64,000 bases of DNA from Crocinitomicaceae bacterium (GTDB lineage: Bacteria; Bacteroidota; Bacteroidia; Flavobacteriales_D; Crocinitomicaceae): contig JACJYW010000005.1 in assembly GCA_020635955.1 (NCBI GenBank), positions 262,572 to 326,571 of the forward strand. The letters run 5' to 3'. The notes below the pieces were generated by a model. The model saw nothing but the letters and a program-made list of their open reading frames with translations. It ran no database searches and was not told the origin of the DNA. Shown here in pieces: positions 1-6,821 of the stretch. Both the position numbers and the translations under genes were made by a program. Numbering within the stretch: position 1 is the stretch's first letter; every line of letters begins with the position of its first letter.

Positions 1-280
1 CACTATTGGCGTTCAAACCATTTGAAGTGGCAATGGCCCACTCCAAAACACTTGATAATGGATGTCCTAATCGAATATAATCAAAGGCAGTTGGTAGGTT
101 TTTAAGGGCTTCAGGATTGGCATTATTATCCTTATACAAGGACTCAAACTGTTCTAGAAATTCAGTTTTGGCAAGGCTTTCATTATAAATATCTAATCTA
201 TGAGTAGTTAAACGAAGCCAGTCATTAGGCATGTTTTCCAGTACATCTTTGATATAATCCTGCATTGTAGCTACCATCAT
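1..280 (-). CDS. 5' part of an unrecognised protein gene (cut by window edge)
   Basis: An open frame runs on the minus strand from ATG at 280 (a second ATG follows at once, at 277) to the window edge without a stop, giving the first 93 residues. It begins MMVATMQDYIKDVLENMP and contains the stretch LPTAFDYIRLGHPLSSVLEW. There is no signal peptide or membrane segment, so it is probably cytoplasmic. The 'DYIRLGHPLSS' stretch vaguely recalls N-termini of PLP-dependent transferase-like proteins in Bacteroidota, but that is a memory-based guess and no cofactor-binding residues lie in the visible part. The gene sits just beyond the tRNA-Ala terminator and reads in the same direction. The coding call is well supported by an uninterrupted frame with normal composition; the function is unknown. 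Confidence 0.7.
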   Translation of the reverse strand, partial: MMVATMQDYIKDVLENMPNDWLRLTTHRLDIYNESLAKTEFLEQFESLYKDNNANPEALKNLPTAFDYIRLGHPLSSVLEWAIATSNGLNANS

Positions 281-303
281 ACTTTTCAATTTGAATGATA
301 AAT

Positions 304-344
304 AAAAAGCACCTATCCCGAATGTAGTCGGGACTAGATGCTTT
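304..344 (-). terminator. Rho-independent terminator of tRNA-Ala
   Basis: On the minus strand an AAAGCATCTA...TCCCGA arm pairs with TCGGGA...TAGGTGCTTT around a 6-nt loop, with one bulge and one mismatch, and is followed by a T-run. It begins two bases after the tRNA 3' end, so it most likely ends the tRNA transcript. Confidence 0.75.
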
Positions 345-345
345 G

Positions 346-419
346 TGGAGATACCCGGGCTCGAACCGGGGACCTTTTGGCTGCCAGCCAAACGCTCTAG
401 CCAACTGAGCTATACCCCC
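346..419 (-). tRNA. tRNA-Ala (anticodon GGC)
   Basis: The minus strand folds as a complete cloverleaf. The acceptor GGGGGTA pairs with TATCTCC with G-T wobbles, the D arm is GCTC...GAGC, the anticodon stem TTTGG/CCAAA encloses the loop CTGGCAG with anticodon GGC, and the T arm CCCGG-TTCGAGC-CCGGG is standard. The discriminator base is A and no CCA is encoded. The anticodon reads GCC (and GCU by wobble) alanine codons. A terminator follows directly, and a tandem repeat carrying copies of the tRNA 5' end lies directly upstream. Confidence 0.95.
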
Positions 420-435
420 ATTTTAAATTGTTGGT

Positions 436-608
436 GGTATAGCGAAGTGCCTGTCCCGAGTTACTTGAATAGAACTTGTTCGCGATTCAAGTTATTCGGG
501 AAGCTATACCCCCATTTTATTATTTAGTGGGTATAGCGAAGTGCCTGTCCCGAGTTACTTGAATAGAATTTGTTCGTGATTCAAGTTATTCGGGAAGCTA
601 TACCCCCA
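436..608. repeat. Two tandem 94-bp units, each an inverted repeat carrying the tRNA-Ala 5' end
   Basis: Two 79-bp copies at 436-514 and 530-608 are offset by 94 bp and differ at only a few positions. Each starts GGTATAGC and ends GCTATACC(CCCA), so its ends are inverted repeats. The centre is a hairpin with a 16-bp stem (CCCGAGTTACTTGAAT against ATTCAAGTTATTCGGG, with two imperfect pairs). Read on the minus strand, each copy starts with TGGGGGTATAGCT, identical to the first 12 bases of the adjacent tRNA-Ala plus the base before it. The short AT-rich spacer after each copy resembles the one beside the tRNA, so the unit has been duplicated in tandem next to the gene. No coding potential was seen. 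Confidence 0.85.
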
Positions 609-641
609 AGTGGGCATCAAAGATAAGAATATTGCCTGGTA

Positions 642-950
642 CTATACAGACCTGGTAAGATTTATTAATTCCTTTTGTTTCTCCGGATCCATATCTACAA
701 TGGGAAGTGAAAATACGGTAGGATCGTCCTGTATGAATCTTGCATTGATCTCTTCTGCTATTTGTTTGAAAAGCAGGGCTTTCGTTATTCCAATCGTTAA
801 GAATGCGCTATGATTGGTTCCTGCACGTTTACTTCTTCTGGTAACTTCTTTCATGGTTACCACTTCGAAGATCAGTTCATTTTCAAATAGAAAGTCAATG
901 ATCTTATTGGCTGAATTTTCTGAATTGCTTAGAATATGAATGGCTACCAT
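642..950 (-). CDS. Small PII/CutA-like protein at the end of the efflux operon
   Basis: This 102-residue cytoplasmic protein has no signal peptide. It starts MVAIHILSNSENSANKI, has an alternating beta-alpha pattern, and contains FLTIGITKALLFKQIAEEI followed by a Pro-containing stretch FSLPIVDMD. This layout, and the closing 'LPIV(D/N)MD' stretch in particular, resembles the ferredoxin-like PII/CutA1 superfamily, whose members are trimeric and often sense or bind small ligands or metal ions. Its start overlaps the end of the TolC-like gene by 7 bp, so the two are translationally coupled as the last genes of the TetR-HlyD operon. A role in sensing or modulating export is inference. The family assignment rests on pattern recognition and is moderate. 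Confidence 0.6.
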   Translation of the reverse strand: MVAIHILSNSENSANKIIDFLFENELIFEVVTMKEVTRRSKRAGTNHSAFLTIGITKALLFKQIAEEINARFIQDDPTVFSLPIVDMDPEKQKELINLTRSV

Positions 951-2359
951 AGGTTGTTTTTTGAAATAATTCCTAATGCATAATAGGCTTTAAGCTCTGA
1001 TTTCTTATTCTCGATCAGGTATTCTACTAATTCAATCCTGGAGCTGATATATGCTTTTTCTCGACTGTTTACCATAAAAAGTGAGCTTTCACCTATATCA
1101 AAAAGTACTTTTTCGCTTTCTAATAGTAGGTAGTAATTATTGACCACCCTCTCGTTGATGAGGATCTTCTGATAGCTATTGGACCAGCCATTCAGGGCTG
1201 ATTCTATTTTATATTCCAATTGTTCAGTTTTGAAGGCCAGATCATATTCTAAACTCTCCAGTTTTAATTTATTGATCCTTAGGTCGCCTCTCTCTTTTCT
1301 CAGAAAGAGCGGAATTTTGACCTGAGCTCCCCAATTGTAATTGTTAACGCTATAGTTATCCATCAAATTACCATCATCTGAATAGGTTAGGGCGTTATAC
1401 TTAAAATTGAGCTCAGGTAGAAGATTATTCTGACTGAGTTGTAGATCTACCTTTTTCTGATCGATCTTGTATTGAGTATTCAAGATCTCTGGATGGTATG
1501 TTTTAAGAGAATCAACTCGTAATGCCAGTTGAGGAACGATTGTTCGATAGCTTATGTTGTTCAATCCAGGGCAACTGATACTAGAGTCAATTTCAACCGG
1601 GACAAAGCCATCTTGCCATAAAAAGATCTCCATGTATGACTGCGTATTCATTTTCTCCAGTTCGGCATCCAATAACTTAATTAGCCTATTTTGTAATTGA
1701 ATATAGGCTTCAAGAGTGTCGATAAAGGGTTTATCACCCAAAATGGCACTTTGCTTTACATTTTCAAATCGTTCCTGGGCGTTGTCTACAGCCTCTTCAT
1801 AGATCACAACTTTTGTAGATGCTTTAAACCATTCCCAGTAGGCTATGGATGCATTTAGCTGAAGATCATTCAATAGTAGAATTTGTTCCTGAATACTGGC
1901 TTCCTGATAGATCTTTGCTTTCTTGTACTGAGCTCGGCGCTCATCAATGATCAAACCTTTTCCTAATGATACATTTATCCCTGCGTACCATAAACCATCA
2001 TCCGGCAGATTGCGTTCAGGATTCAAATAAATCCCATTGTTGAGGTCATATCCTCCATGAAAAGATACTCCAAACCATGTAGGAATCTTCAGTTGACCAT
2101 TCAGCATGCTATAATATTGCTGATCTTTAAAATACTTTTGGTTTGCACTACCGGATAAAGTTGGATCAAAGGCGCCCTGTGCTTTATTGAGGTATGCACC
2201 TGAGCTTTCAACTAAAATATTAGCTTGTCTTGCTACAGGATGATGCGTTTTAACAATGCGCATATATTCCTCATAGGTCAATACATTGTTTAGACTATCC
2301 TGGGCAAACCCTGTTAATCCAAAAAGGAACATCAATATGTAGATTATTAAGCTACGCAT
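944..2359 (-). CDS. TolC-like outer-membrane efflux channel
   Basis: This protein of about 471 residues starts at ATG 2359; a GTG one codon upstream is also possible. A signal peptide ends near FGLTGFAQ. The rest is rich in long amphipathic helices (for example around ILLLNDLQLNASIAYWEWFK and the coiled stretch FKTEQLEYKIESALNGW) and carries the two-fold helical repeat typical of outer-membrane efflux proteins. Such trimers form the outer-membrane exit duct of tripartite exporters. It sits directly after the HlyD adaptor gene, whose stop codon abuts its start, so the three genes encode one export machine. Its length is normal for the family. Confidence 0.88.
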   Translation of the reverse strand: MRSLIIYILMFLFGLTGFAQDSLNNVLTYEEYMRIVKTHHPVARQANILVESSGAYLNKAQGAFDPTLSGSANQKYFKDQQYYSMLNGQLKIPTWFGVSFHGGYDLNNGIYLNPERNLPDDGLWYAGINVSLGKGLIIDERRAQYKKAKIYQEASIQEQILLLNDLQLNASIAYWEWFKASTKVVIYEEAVDNAQERFENVKQSAILGDKPFIDTLEAYIQLQNRLIKLLDAELEKMNTQSYMEIFLWQDGFVPVEIDSSISCPGLNNISYRTIVPQLALRVDSLKTYHPEILNTQYKIDQKKVDLQLSQNNLLPELNFKYNALTYSDDGNLMDNYSVNNYNWGAQVKIPLFLRKERGDLRINKLKLESLEYDLAFKTEQLEYKIESALNGWSNSYQKILINERVVNNYYLLLESEKVLFDIGESSLFMVNSREKAYISSRIELVEYLIENKKSELKAYYALGIISKNNLW

Positions 2360-2361
2360 CA

Positions 2362-3720
2362 CTACTTCTTTTTATCTGAATATGTTGGTTTTTCTGTATG
2401 GCTCTTATAATAGTTTGGTGGGAATCCGTTGATCTTTCTCCATAGCTCATACCAAATAGGAACATCTTCTAAAAGTACCATGGCATTCACGCCACCTCCA
2501 TATCGTAAAGCTTCTGGCCAGGGGTGATCATTGGGGTCCTGTTCTACAAGAATTCTGTATTTGCCATTCTCTGATATATATTGGTCAATTGCATAGATCC
2601 TCCCACCATATGTTCCATAGCTGGCATTAGGCCATCCGGAAAACACTATCGCAGGCCATCCGTCAAATTGTAACCGCACGTGTTCACCCACCTTTAGAAG
2701 AGGTAAGTCAAGGGGGTCAACATAGATCTCTGCGGCCAATTGAAAGTTGGTTGGCATAATGGTTACTACCTCAGAACCTTCTTTAATTGTTTCTCCTATA
2801 CCGTTGGCAATCAACTTAGTAACATAACAATCCTGAGGAGCGAGAATATAATAAAACGAAGACCTTAGTTCATAATTTGAATATTGATTTTCAAGCTTTG
2901 AAACCTCTCCCTGATAGGTTAGTTTATTGGATTGTGCTGAATACTTATCCGATAATGCCTTGGCAATGTCACTATCGTATTTCATTTGAATATTCGAAAG
3001 TTCAATGCGTGTAGCGATCAATTCTGATCTGCTGGCCAATAATTTGTTTTCAGCTTCTACCAAATAGCTATACGCCTGCTGCATCTTAACTTGTCTGTTT
3101 TCAAGATCTGTTTTAGATTTTAAACCATCCTTATACATTTCCTCTATTCGTTTGAATTGATCAGCTGAGGTTTGGTAATTAATAGAAGCTGCTTCAACTG
3201 AAATACTATCATTTGTCACCTTCAAATTGGCTTGTTGCAACTTAATTCGGCCCTGCTGTAATTTGAGGTCCAATTGTTCATGTAATATCCTGATTTGATT
3301 ATCTAATGCCTCGATCTTTTCTTCGTAAGACATTACGGTCATCTTCTTTAATTCCGTTTGTTCACCGGTTCTATCCACTAGTAATGGATCGAAATACTCG
3401 GGTTTTATTTCTGAAATGAAGGCGATTGTATCACCCTTGGATACAAAATCTCCTTCTTTGACATACCATTTTTCAATTCGTCCTGCAATAACGGAATGAA
3501 TGGTTTGTGGACGTTGATCTGGATGTAAAGTTGTGATGTCTCCATACGAACGGATGTTCTGTGTCCATGGTATGAACATTACGATCAAAAGAACAATGAA
3601 AGTTCCACCAATGAGGCGTAATAAAACCCTATTTGATGTTCTGTTTTCAACTTCTTCAAGTGTTTTGAATGCTTTCTTTCGAAGTTGAATTCCAATACTA
3701 TTTTCTGAAATGTTCAACAT
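2362..3720 (-). CDS. HlyD-family membrane fusion protein (efflux adaptor)
   Basis: This 452-residue protein has a cytoplasmic N-terminus, one transmembrane helix near residues 36-53 (LIGGTFIVLLIVMFIPW), a first biotinyl-lipoyl half (IAGRIEKWYVKEGDFVSKGDTI), a long alpha-helical hairpin of about 200 residues, and a second lipoyl half with ILAPQDCYVTKLIANGIGE. This is the classical order for type I/tripartite secretion adaptors. It would link the inner-membrane ABC protein encoded upstream to the TolC-like channel encoded downstream. The gap to the ABC gene is one base, so co-translation is likely. The substrate cannot be told from sequence. Confidence 0.9.
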   Translation of the reverse strand: MLNISENSIGIQLRKKAFKTLEEVENRTSNRVLLRLIGGTFIVLLIVMFIPWTQNIRSYGDITTLHPDQRPQTIHSVIAGRIEKWYVKEGDFVSKGDTIAFISEIKPEYFDPLLVDRTGEQTELKKMTVMSYEEKIEALDNQIRILHEQLDLKLQQGRIKLQQANLKVTNDSISVEAASINYQTSADQFKRIEEMYKDGLKSKTDLENRQVKMQQAYSYLVEAENKLLASRSELIATRIELSNIQMKYDSDIAKALSDKYSAQSNKLTYQGEVSKLENQYSNYELRSSFYYILAPQDCYVTKLIANGIGETIKEGSEVVTIMPTNFQLAAEIYVDPLDLPLLKVGEHVRLQFDGWPAIVFSGWPNASYGTYGGRIYAIDQYISENGKYRILVEQDPNDHPWPEALRYGGGVNAMVLLEDVPIWYELWRKINGFPPNYYKSHTEKPTYSDKKK

Positions 3721-3721
3721 C

Positions 3722-5428
3722 TTATGTCAATTTATTTTTCATGTAATCATAGCTACCAGATTCCGCTATTTTCCCATTTTCTAGTAATAGGATCTCGTCC
3801 ACATTTTGTGCTAAGTATTCATTTGATGAAACCGCAACAAGGGTCCAGGGTTGGTCTTTTCTCAGTAAAAAATCAATGAATTGTTTCTTCTCATCATTAC
3901 GAATGGATTGAAAGGCGTCCTTTATTAAGAGTAGTTTGGGCTTGTCTGCTATACTCCTCGCTAGTAATAATTTATCAATTACGCCTTTAGAAAACTTTCT
4001 GCCTTCTGGATCTATTACTGTATCAAATCCTTTTGGAAGTGATTTGATGAATTCCGATAACCCTAGATTTTCAACGGCCCATCTCACATTTTCAAAAGTT
4101 GCATTCTTACGGCCAATAGCGATATTTTCAAAAATGGTACCTTCAAACAATTGTTCTTCCATCAAACAATCACCTATAATGGATCTAAGATTTTGTGGGT
4201 TCAAATTCCCTTGAGGGTAATCATTGTAACTGATGAATCCTGATTTAGGTGCATATACACCTGCGATCAAGTGCAGGAGCGTTGATTTTCCGGAATTGTT
4301 TTCACCAGTGAGCAAGATGTTTTTTCCACTTTCTAACTTAAGACTTAAGCTGTCAAGAACCTTTTTATCTGAACCCGGGTAACTAAAGGATACGTTGTTC
4401 ATTTCTACTTGTAATCCCTTATCATTGCAATGATCTGAAATGTTCAAGCCGGTTTCTTCTTCTATTTCTAGATCAGTTACTTGTGCAATTTTCTCGAGTG
4501 AGGTTAATACGTCATATATGGTTTCCAAACTGGTGATCAGTTTCTCAACTGCGCTAATGATCATCAGAATAATGATCTCTGATGCAACGAACTGACCAAT
4601 ATTCATTTGTTGCTCCATAACCAGTATACTACCAATGATCAGCAATCCCGCAGCTACCACGACTTTAAAGCCAACCATTAAGCTGAATTGGAGCATTAAT
4701 ACCTTAAAGTGCTTTTCTCTATATTCTATATAGCCTTCGGTTTCATCATCTGTTTTTTCTAAGGGAAGATCAGTTTCTCCGGCTAATTTGAAGGTAACGT
4801 TGTTTCTTGCCATTTCTTCTAACCAATGAACCACGCGGTATTTACTCTTAGATTCTTTTAAGCTGGTCGTTAATCCTCTTCGTGCAGTTAATTTGAATAT
4901 CGCATAGATCAAAGCAAGTAGTATCAAGCTGAAGATGATGAAGAAAGGGTGATAAAATGATAGTAGTATCAATCCAAACATGATTTGGATACTGGCAGTA
5001 CTGAATTCGATTAATATTTTGGATAACCCCTTTTGCACAGAAACAATGTCAAAGAATCTGTTCATTAATTCAGGAGCGTAATGTTTGTACAAGGCTTCTA
5101 ATTTGATTCTGGGAATCCTGTAGGCGAATTCAAATGCCGCTCGGGTAAAGATCTTTTGTTGTAGATTTTCTACAATGCGCATTTGGCTTATGGTAAGAAT
5201 TCCGTTGAACACTATACCGAGGATAACAAAGATCACAAGTACAATCCATGAAGTACTTACCTGTCCACCTTGAATTAAATTTATAATTGCCTGGATACCA
5301 ATAGGTAAAGTCAGATAAACCAAACCATTGAATAAAGCATATAGATAGACATTCCTGATCTCCAATTTATCGGGTTTCAGGAGCATCCAAAAGCGCTTGA
5401 TCGGTTGTCTTACATTTACTGATTCCAT
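3722..5428 (-). CDS. ABC exporter (fused membrane and ATPase domains) with degenerate ATPase motifs
   Basis: This 568-residue half-transporter has an N-terminal exporter transmembrane domain (about residues 20-310, several hydrophobic helices such as IVLVIFVILGIVFNGILTI) followed by an ATP-binding domain. No C39 peptidase domain precedes it. Walker A is intact (GENNSGKST, near residue 376). The other motifs are altered. The Q-loop glutamine is missing (IGDCLMEEQLF), the LSGGQ signature is replaced by FSKGV, Walker B reads LLLIKDAF where LLLLDEAT is expected, and the H-loop histidine is replaced (AVSSNEY). Either this is a subfamily with diverged catalytic residues or ATP hydrolysis is reduced. 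The context (TetR, HlyD, TolC) marks it as the inner-membrane engine of a tripartite exporter. The frame is intact, so it is not a pseudogene. Confidence 0.88.
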   Translation of the reverse strand: MESVNVRQPIKRFWMLLKPDKLEIRNVYLYALFNGLVYLTLPIGIQAIINLIQGGQVSTSWIVLVIFVILGIVFNGILTISQMRIVENLQQKIFTRAAFEFAYRIPRIKLEALYKHYAPELMNRFFDIVSVQKGLSKILIEFSTASIQIMFGLILLSFYHPFFIIFSLILLALIYAIFKLTARRGLTTSLKESKSKYRVVHWLEEMARNNVTFKLAGETDLPLEKTDDETEGYIEYREKHFKVLMLQFSLMVGFKVVVAAGLLIIGSILVMEQQMNIGQFVASEIIILMIISAVEKLITSLETIYDVLTSLEKIAQVTDLEIEEETGLNISDHCNDKGLQVEMNNVSFSYPGSDKKVLDSLSLKLESGKNILLTGENNSGKSTLLHLIAGVYAPKSGFISYNDYPQGNLNPQNLRSIIGDCLMEEQLFEGTIFENIAIGRKNATFENVRWAVENLGLSEFIKSLPKGFDTVIDPEGRKFSKGVIDKLLLARSIADKPKLLLIKDAFQSIRNDEKKQFIDFLLRKDQPWTLVAVSSNEYLAQNVDEILLLENGKIAESGSYDYMKNKLT

Positions 5429-5429
5429 T

Positions 5430-6107
5430 TTATTTTTTTAATTGTCCCAAAGCCATGTTCTGATAAAACACAGTAATGGCGTCTTCTCCTTCAATAACAT
5501 CTGTTAATCTTGGAAGATGCTCAGCAAAAAATCGTTGATGATGCGCCCCTTCAATAATGGTGGATACCAGCATGTGAGGGTATTTATATTCCGGATCGAT
5601 CTCTATAATAATATCACTTACCCTTTGAACCAGGTTTTTGTAGGCATGAAAGAATCCGGCGGTATTTTCTTCATCCACCGTTTTGCAATGATAGATCTTG
5701 GAAGATTCGCTAATTACGATTCGGTTCAGTTTGATCTCGTTGACATGAGAGAAAGTAGAATCCTCTTCGATAACCTCGGTTAGGATCTTGATGGCCTTTT
5801 TCAATCTTTTTTCAGGAGAGGAAATGTTGGTTAAACCAAAAGCCAGTCTATATTCCATCCATCCCCAATACCACAAAGTAATGTATACCAATAAATGGTG
5901 CTTACTATCAAAATAGCGGTAAACTGATGCTTCGGTTGACCCAATATCTGCTGCGAGTTTCTTGAAGGTGAATTGTTCAAATCCAATTTCATCAATAAGA
6001 TCAATACTTCCCCTAATTATTTTTTGGCCAAGTTCTGAGGAATCGGGATCTTTTAAGTAAACTTTTTCGTTGACCTGAATCTTAATATTTGATAGTAAAT
6101 TTTCCAT
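5430..6107 (-). CDS. TetR-family transcriptional regulator of the efflux operon
   Basis: This protein of about 225 residues has an N-terminal helix-turn-helix (IRGSIDLIDEIGFEQFTFKKLAADIGSTEASVYRYFDSK, split across residues 30-70) typical of TetR repressors, followed by a helical ligand-binding domain. The ATG at 6107 was chosen over the one at 6149 because the upstream one lies inside the -7/-33 promoter region and a palindrome. It is the first gene of the operon and lies one base ahead of the ABC gene. It is therefore likely to repress both itself and the exporter until a ligand binds. The ligand is unknown. Confidence 0.87.
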   Translation of the reverse strand: MENLLSNIKIQVNEKVYLKDPDSSELGQKIIRGSIDLIDEIGFEQFTFKKLAADIGSTEASVYRYFDSKHHLLVYITLWYWGWMEYRLAFGLTNISSPEKRLKKAIKILTEVIEEDSTFSHVNEIKLNRIVISESSKIYHCKTVDEENTAGFFHAYKNLVQRVSDIIIEIDPEYKYPHMLVSTIIEGAHHQRFFAEHLPRLTDVIEGEDAITVFYQNMALGQLKK

Positions 6108-6125
6108 AAACAAAATTAATACTTG

Positions 6126-6157
6126 CAAATATAATAGTAATACTATCATAAAAACAA
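6126..6157 (-). promoter_or_regulatory. Promoter with overlapping palindromic operator for the TetR-efflux operon
   Basis: On the minus strand a -7 box TATATTTG (6126-6133) matches the Bacteroidota consensus TAnnTTTG, and a TTG at 6155-6157 lies 21 bp upstream as the -33 element. Between and overlapping them, 6130-6150 is a 21-bp palindrome centred on 6140 with nine of ten pairs matching (core ATAGTA-n-TACTAT). The position is ideal for a repressor that blocks RNA polymerase, and the first downstream gene encodes a TetR protein. Confidence 0.7.
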
Positions 6158-6211
6158 GTAAAACTTCTTTTTTGTTCGCGGGAGATTCAAAAAAATTTTT
6201 TGGCTTATAGG

Positions 6212-6553
6212 TCAGAACAGGCTGAAATACTCGAATCCGGCGTAGTAACCGTCTTCTCTCTTTTCTATAGGATAGATGTCTAGATATAGTCCTGCACCTC
6301 TTCCGTTCTTAAGATCAAAACCATAATGGTGCCATGGACAAATGATCTTACCATCTTCGCATGAAGCTTTTTCGAGTGTAATGCCCTGATGTGGACATTT
6401 GTTTTTGACCATGTGATATTCCCCTTCATTATTTACCAGCAGTACGGCTTTACCGTTTACTTTGATTGGAGAACATGTTCTACCCATGAATAGTTCCACT
6501 AAATGAGCATCATCATTGGCAAACTTTACCCATTTGATTTTGGTATCGAACAT
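6212..6553 (-). CDS. Rieske-type [2Fe-2S] ferredoxin-like protein
   Basis: This 113-residue soluble protein carries the Rieske cluster motif: Cys-Pro-His (NKCPHQG, near residue 53) and a second Cys-Pro-Trp-His (IICPWHHYG, near residue 72). This gives one Cys and one His ligand per pair with 16 residues between pairs. Such small Rieske proteins act as electron-transfer ferredoxins, for instance for oxygenases. No oxygenase or reductase gene is adjacent, so the partner is unknown. It has no signal peptide and is likely cytoplasmic. It is oriented like the efflux operon but separated from it by the operon promoter. Confidence 0.9.
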   Translation of the reverse strand: MFDTKIKWVKFANDDAHLVELFMGRTCSPIKVNGKAVLLVNNEGEYHMVKNKCPHQGITLEKASCEDGKIICPWHHYGFDLKNGRGAGLYLDIYPIEKREDGYYAGFEYFSLF

Positions 6554-6684
6554 ATTGCTAAATGTAAAGTCTCAAATTCCAAATCACAAATTCCGATACC
6601 ATTATTTTCAGTCTTTTCTTAATTAAAATTTTAATAAAACATGTAACCAATTTTTGAATATCGTTATATAGTCGTGAGGAGAAG

Positions 6685-6752
6685 GGTTTGATTTTAGGGC
6701 CGAGACATGACCGCTTTCTAGAGATTGTCTCGGGCCTAGTCAGCTTCAAACC
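6685..6752. repeat. Long imperfect inverted repeat
   Basis: The outer arms GGTTTGA (6685-6691) and TCAAACC (6746-6752) enclose inner arms AGGGCCGAGACA (6696-6707) and TGTCTCGGGCCT (6726-6737), which match at 11 of 12 positions. It lies in the divergent intergenic region before the gene at 6822. There is no T-run, so it is not a simple terminator. It may be a REP-like element or a structured leader. Confidence 0.6.
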
Positions 6753-6770
6753 AACAATTTCCATTTAACT

Positions 6771-6802
6771 TTTTCGTATACTCCCTAATCGGCATATCTT
6801 TA
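6771..6802 (+). promoter_or_regulatory. Probable promoter of the large outer-membrane protein gene
   Basis: A TTTCG -33-like element ends at 6775 and, after a 19-bp spacer, is followed by TATCTTTA at 6795-6802, one mismatch from TAnnTTTG. The gene's likely TTG start is about 20 bp further on. The same arrangement (TTTCG, 19 bp, TAACTTTG) occurs before 43596. Confidence 0.45.
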
Positions 6803-6821
6803 TGCTTAATAGTGCTATAAC

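Noticed and set aside
345..527. 60-codon plus-strand frame
   Set aside because: It runs antisense through tRNA-Ala and into the inverted repeat.
6558..6764. 68-codon open frame on the minus strand between the Rieske gene and the 6822 gene
   Set aside because: It spans a long inverted repeat, has no start context or recognisable domain, and lies in AT-rich intergenic sequence.
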